Source: an uncultured Ruminococcus sp. (GTDB taxonomy: Bacteria; Bacillota; Clostridia; Oscillospirales; CAG-272). From it: a stretch of DNA of 7,706 nt. The notes beneath the pieces were generated by a model. It did no database searches and was not told the DNA's origin. It saw nothing but the letters and a program-made list of their open reading frames with translations. Each line of letters begins with the position of its first letter. Position 1 is the stretch's first letter. Below are positions 6,768-7,706 of this stretch, in pieces. Location of the stretch: positions 1-7,706 of the forward strand of contig CACXBN010000326.1 in NCBI GenBank assembly GCA_902765885.1, in the 5' to 3' direction. The position numbers and the translations under genes are program-made.

Positions 6768-6789
6768 AAATACAAATGAAGGAGATATC

Positions 6790-7706
6790 ATGAAGAACCT
6801 CTACTCAGAGATAACGCCATATATTTACGATCTGGCGGAAAAATCAATCAGCAACAACCATATAGTCCCTGAGATGTATAACGAACATCACGTCTTCAGA
6901 GGCTTACGTGATGTAAACGGAAAAGGAGTAATAACTGGACTTACCGAAGTATCTGATGTAAAAGCAAAGGAAATTGACGAAAACGGAAATGAAATTCCGT
7001 GCCGTGGCGAACTCAGATACAGAGGGTATGACATTCACGAACTTGTGAACGATTTTATCTCAAGCGGGCGATTCGGCTTTGAAGAAACAGTATATCTGCT
7101 TCTTTTTTCCGAACTTCCAAATGAGACCGAACTTAAACAATTCAAAAAACAGCTTATAAAATACCGTTCACTTCCTACATCTTTCGTCAGGGATATGATC
7201 CTCAAAGCTCCGGGAAAAGACATGATGAACATTTTGTCCCGCAGCGTGCTTGCACTTTATGCATATGACGATAATCCTGATGATATATCAATACCGAATG
7301 TACTTCGCCAGTGCCTTCAGCTCATATCGGTCTTCCCCATGCTGGCTTCATACAGCTACAACTCATTCAGGCATTATCATAAAGGTAAAAATCTGTTCAT
7401 TCATCTACCTAAGGCAGAATATTCAACCTCCGAAAACATTCTTTACATGCTCAGAGACAGCGGTCAGTTCACTCCTCTGGAGGCAAAAACGCTGGATCTC
7501 GCGCTTGTTCTTCATGCGGAGCATGGCGGAGGCAACAATTCAACATTTACAACTCATGTCGTTACTTCATCAGGCACCGACACATATTCGGCTATATCAG
7601 CCGCTCTTGGATCGCTTAAAGGTCCGCGGCATGGCGGAGCAAACGTAAAAGTTGTTAAAATGTTTGAAGACATGAAGGCCAAAATCAATATCAAGGATAA
7701 AGACCA
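6790..7706 (+). CDS. Citrate synthase (partial, C-terminus outside window)
   Basis: 305 residues are visible before the window ends. It condenses acetyl-CoA and oxaloacetate to citrate, the entry to the oxidative arm leading to 2-oxoglutarate and glutamate. Family marks: GELRYRGYDIHEL (73-85); LHAEHGGGNNSTFTT (241-255), where His245 matches the catalytic histidine of the oxaloacetate site; and GSLKGPRHGGANVKVV (274-289), where His281 matches the second active-site histidine. The catalytic aspartate lies further on, beyond the edge. The N-terminal 45 residues or so precede the usual core, as in the longer citrate synthases of anaerobic Firmicutes. 2-methylcitrate synthase or a Re-type enzyme is less likely: the Si-type motifs are clear, while methylcitrate activity cannot be excluded. 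AAGGAG at 6779-6784 stands 5 nt before the ATG, a strong site. It is divergent from the Fe-S/FAD oxidoreductase. Confidence 0.93.
   Translation, partial: MKNLYSEITPYIYDLAEKSISNNHIVPEMYNEHHVFRGLRDVNGKGVITGLTEVSDVKAKEIDENGNEIPCRGELRYRGYDIHELVNDFISSGRFGFEETVYLLLFSELPNETELKQFKKQLIKYRSLPTSFVRDMILKAPGKDMMNILSRSVLALYAYDDNPDDISIPNVLRQCLQLISVFPMLASYSYNSFRHYHKGKNLFIHLPKAEYSTSENILYMLRDSGQFTPLEAKTLDLALVLHAEHGGGNNSTFTTHVVTSSGTDTYSAISAALGSLKGPRHGGANVKVVKMFEDMKAKINIKDKD

Larger units (their letters stand above)
6414..6789. other. AT-rich divergent intergenic region, no gene seen
   Basis: 376 bp between divergent genes. It holds a minus-strand extended -10, two candidate plus-strand promoters, small palindromes (ACAAC-TTT-GTTGT at 6594-6606; GTAATATTAC at 6640-6649), a 9-2-9 inverted repeat, and five copies of ATGATAT or its complement (6457-6463, 6667-6673, 6749-6755, 6760-6766, 6785-6791). 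No supported open reading frame, tRNA or known riboswitch was recognised. Confidence 0.7.
6667..6791 (+). promoter_or_regulatory. Possible SD-sequestering leader of the citrate synthase gene
   Basis: ATGATATCTCC (6667-6677) is the exact reverse complement of GGAGATATCAT (6781-6791), which holds the Shine-Dalgarno core and the first two bases of the start codon. In an RNA starting upstream of 6667 the two could pair over 11 bp and hide the start site. The intervening inverted repeat (6748-6767) can form a nested hairpin, and its arms share 7-nt complementarity with both outer segments, allowing alternative folds. No known riboswitch class is recognised. It works as RNA only if the distal promoter is used. 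Confidence 0.35.

Noticed and set aside
7250..7648. 132-codon plus-strand open frame
   Set aside because: It is inside the citrate synthase gene in another frame, while the citrate synthase frame carries the catalytic motifs.
1..7706. Mobile element, CRISPR array, tRNA/rRNA, defence system
   Set aside because: No transposase, integrase, terminal repeats, spaced repeat array or structured RNA signature was seen; all genes belong to metabolic, regulatory or hydrolase families.

Overview
The window looks like a chromosomal segment of a low-to-moderate GC anaerobic Firmicute, most likely of class Clostridia. This is inferred from AT-rich intergenic DNA, strong AGGAG-type ribosome binding sites, sigma-A-like promoters, and the protein types (ferredoxin-rich flavoprotein, clostridial-type citrate synthase, TetR-controlled flavin reductase-like protein). 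I cannot name a genus. No mobile element, RNA gene or CRISPR array was seen.

Left part (1-2182, minus strand): a compact three-gene operon reads leftward and leaves the window. In transcription order it holds a short TetR-family repressor, a split-barrel flavin reductase-like protein with a C-terminal domain resembling PCP_red, and an atypical NAD(P)-binding SDR/NmrA-like protein cut by the window edge. Gaps are 13 and 18 nt. A near-consensus promoter (TTGACT, 17 nt, TATAAT) stands before tetR. A perfect 16-bp palindrome sits just downstream of its -10, where a repressor would block initiation, so the operon looks autoregulated and inducible by an unknown ligand.

Middle (2240-3452, plus strand): a monocistronic gene for a membrane-anchored endonuclease/exonuclease/phosphatase-fold protein with the full set of active-site motifs. 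It has its own promoter and ends at a strong hairpin terminator shared with the convergent gene to its right.

Right part (3489-7706): a 974-residue Fe-S/FAD oxidoreductase (minus strand) is divergent from a citrate synthase gene (plus strand, truncated by the window end), across a 376-bp AT-rich region. The oxidoreductase has a GltD-like core extended at both ends by extra Fe-S domains. No glutamate synthase large subunit is visible nearby, so it is more safely called a GltD-like electron-transfer protein than glutamate synthase. The two genes could meet in central redox and carbon metabolism (citrate to 2-oxoglutarate and glutamate, with NAD(P)H and ferredoxin exchange), but that link is inference.

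The most unusual non-coding signal is in this divergent region. An 11-nt segment (6667-6677) is perfectly complementary to the Shine-Dalgarno/start region of the citrate synthase gene (6781-6791). A 9-2-9 inverted repeat lies between them, and a shared ATGATAT motif occurs at both divergent promoters. This could be a leader switch, a DNA operator array, or a coincidence of AT-rich sequence. The genes themselves belong to recognisable families, and I see no clear new defence or biosynthetic system.
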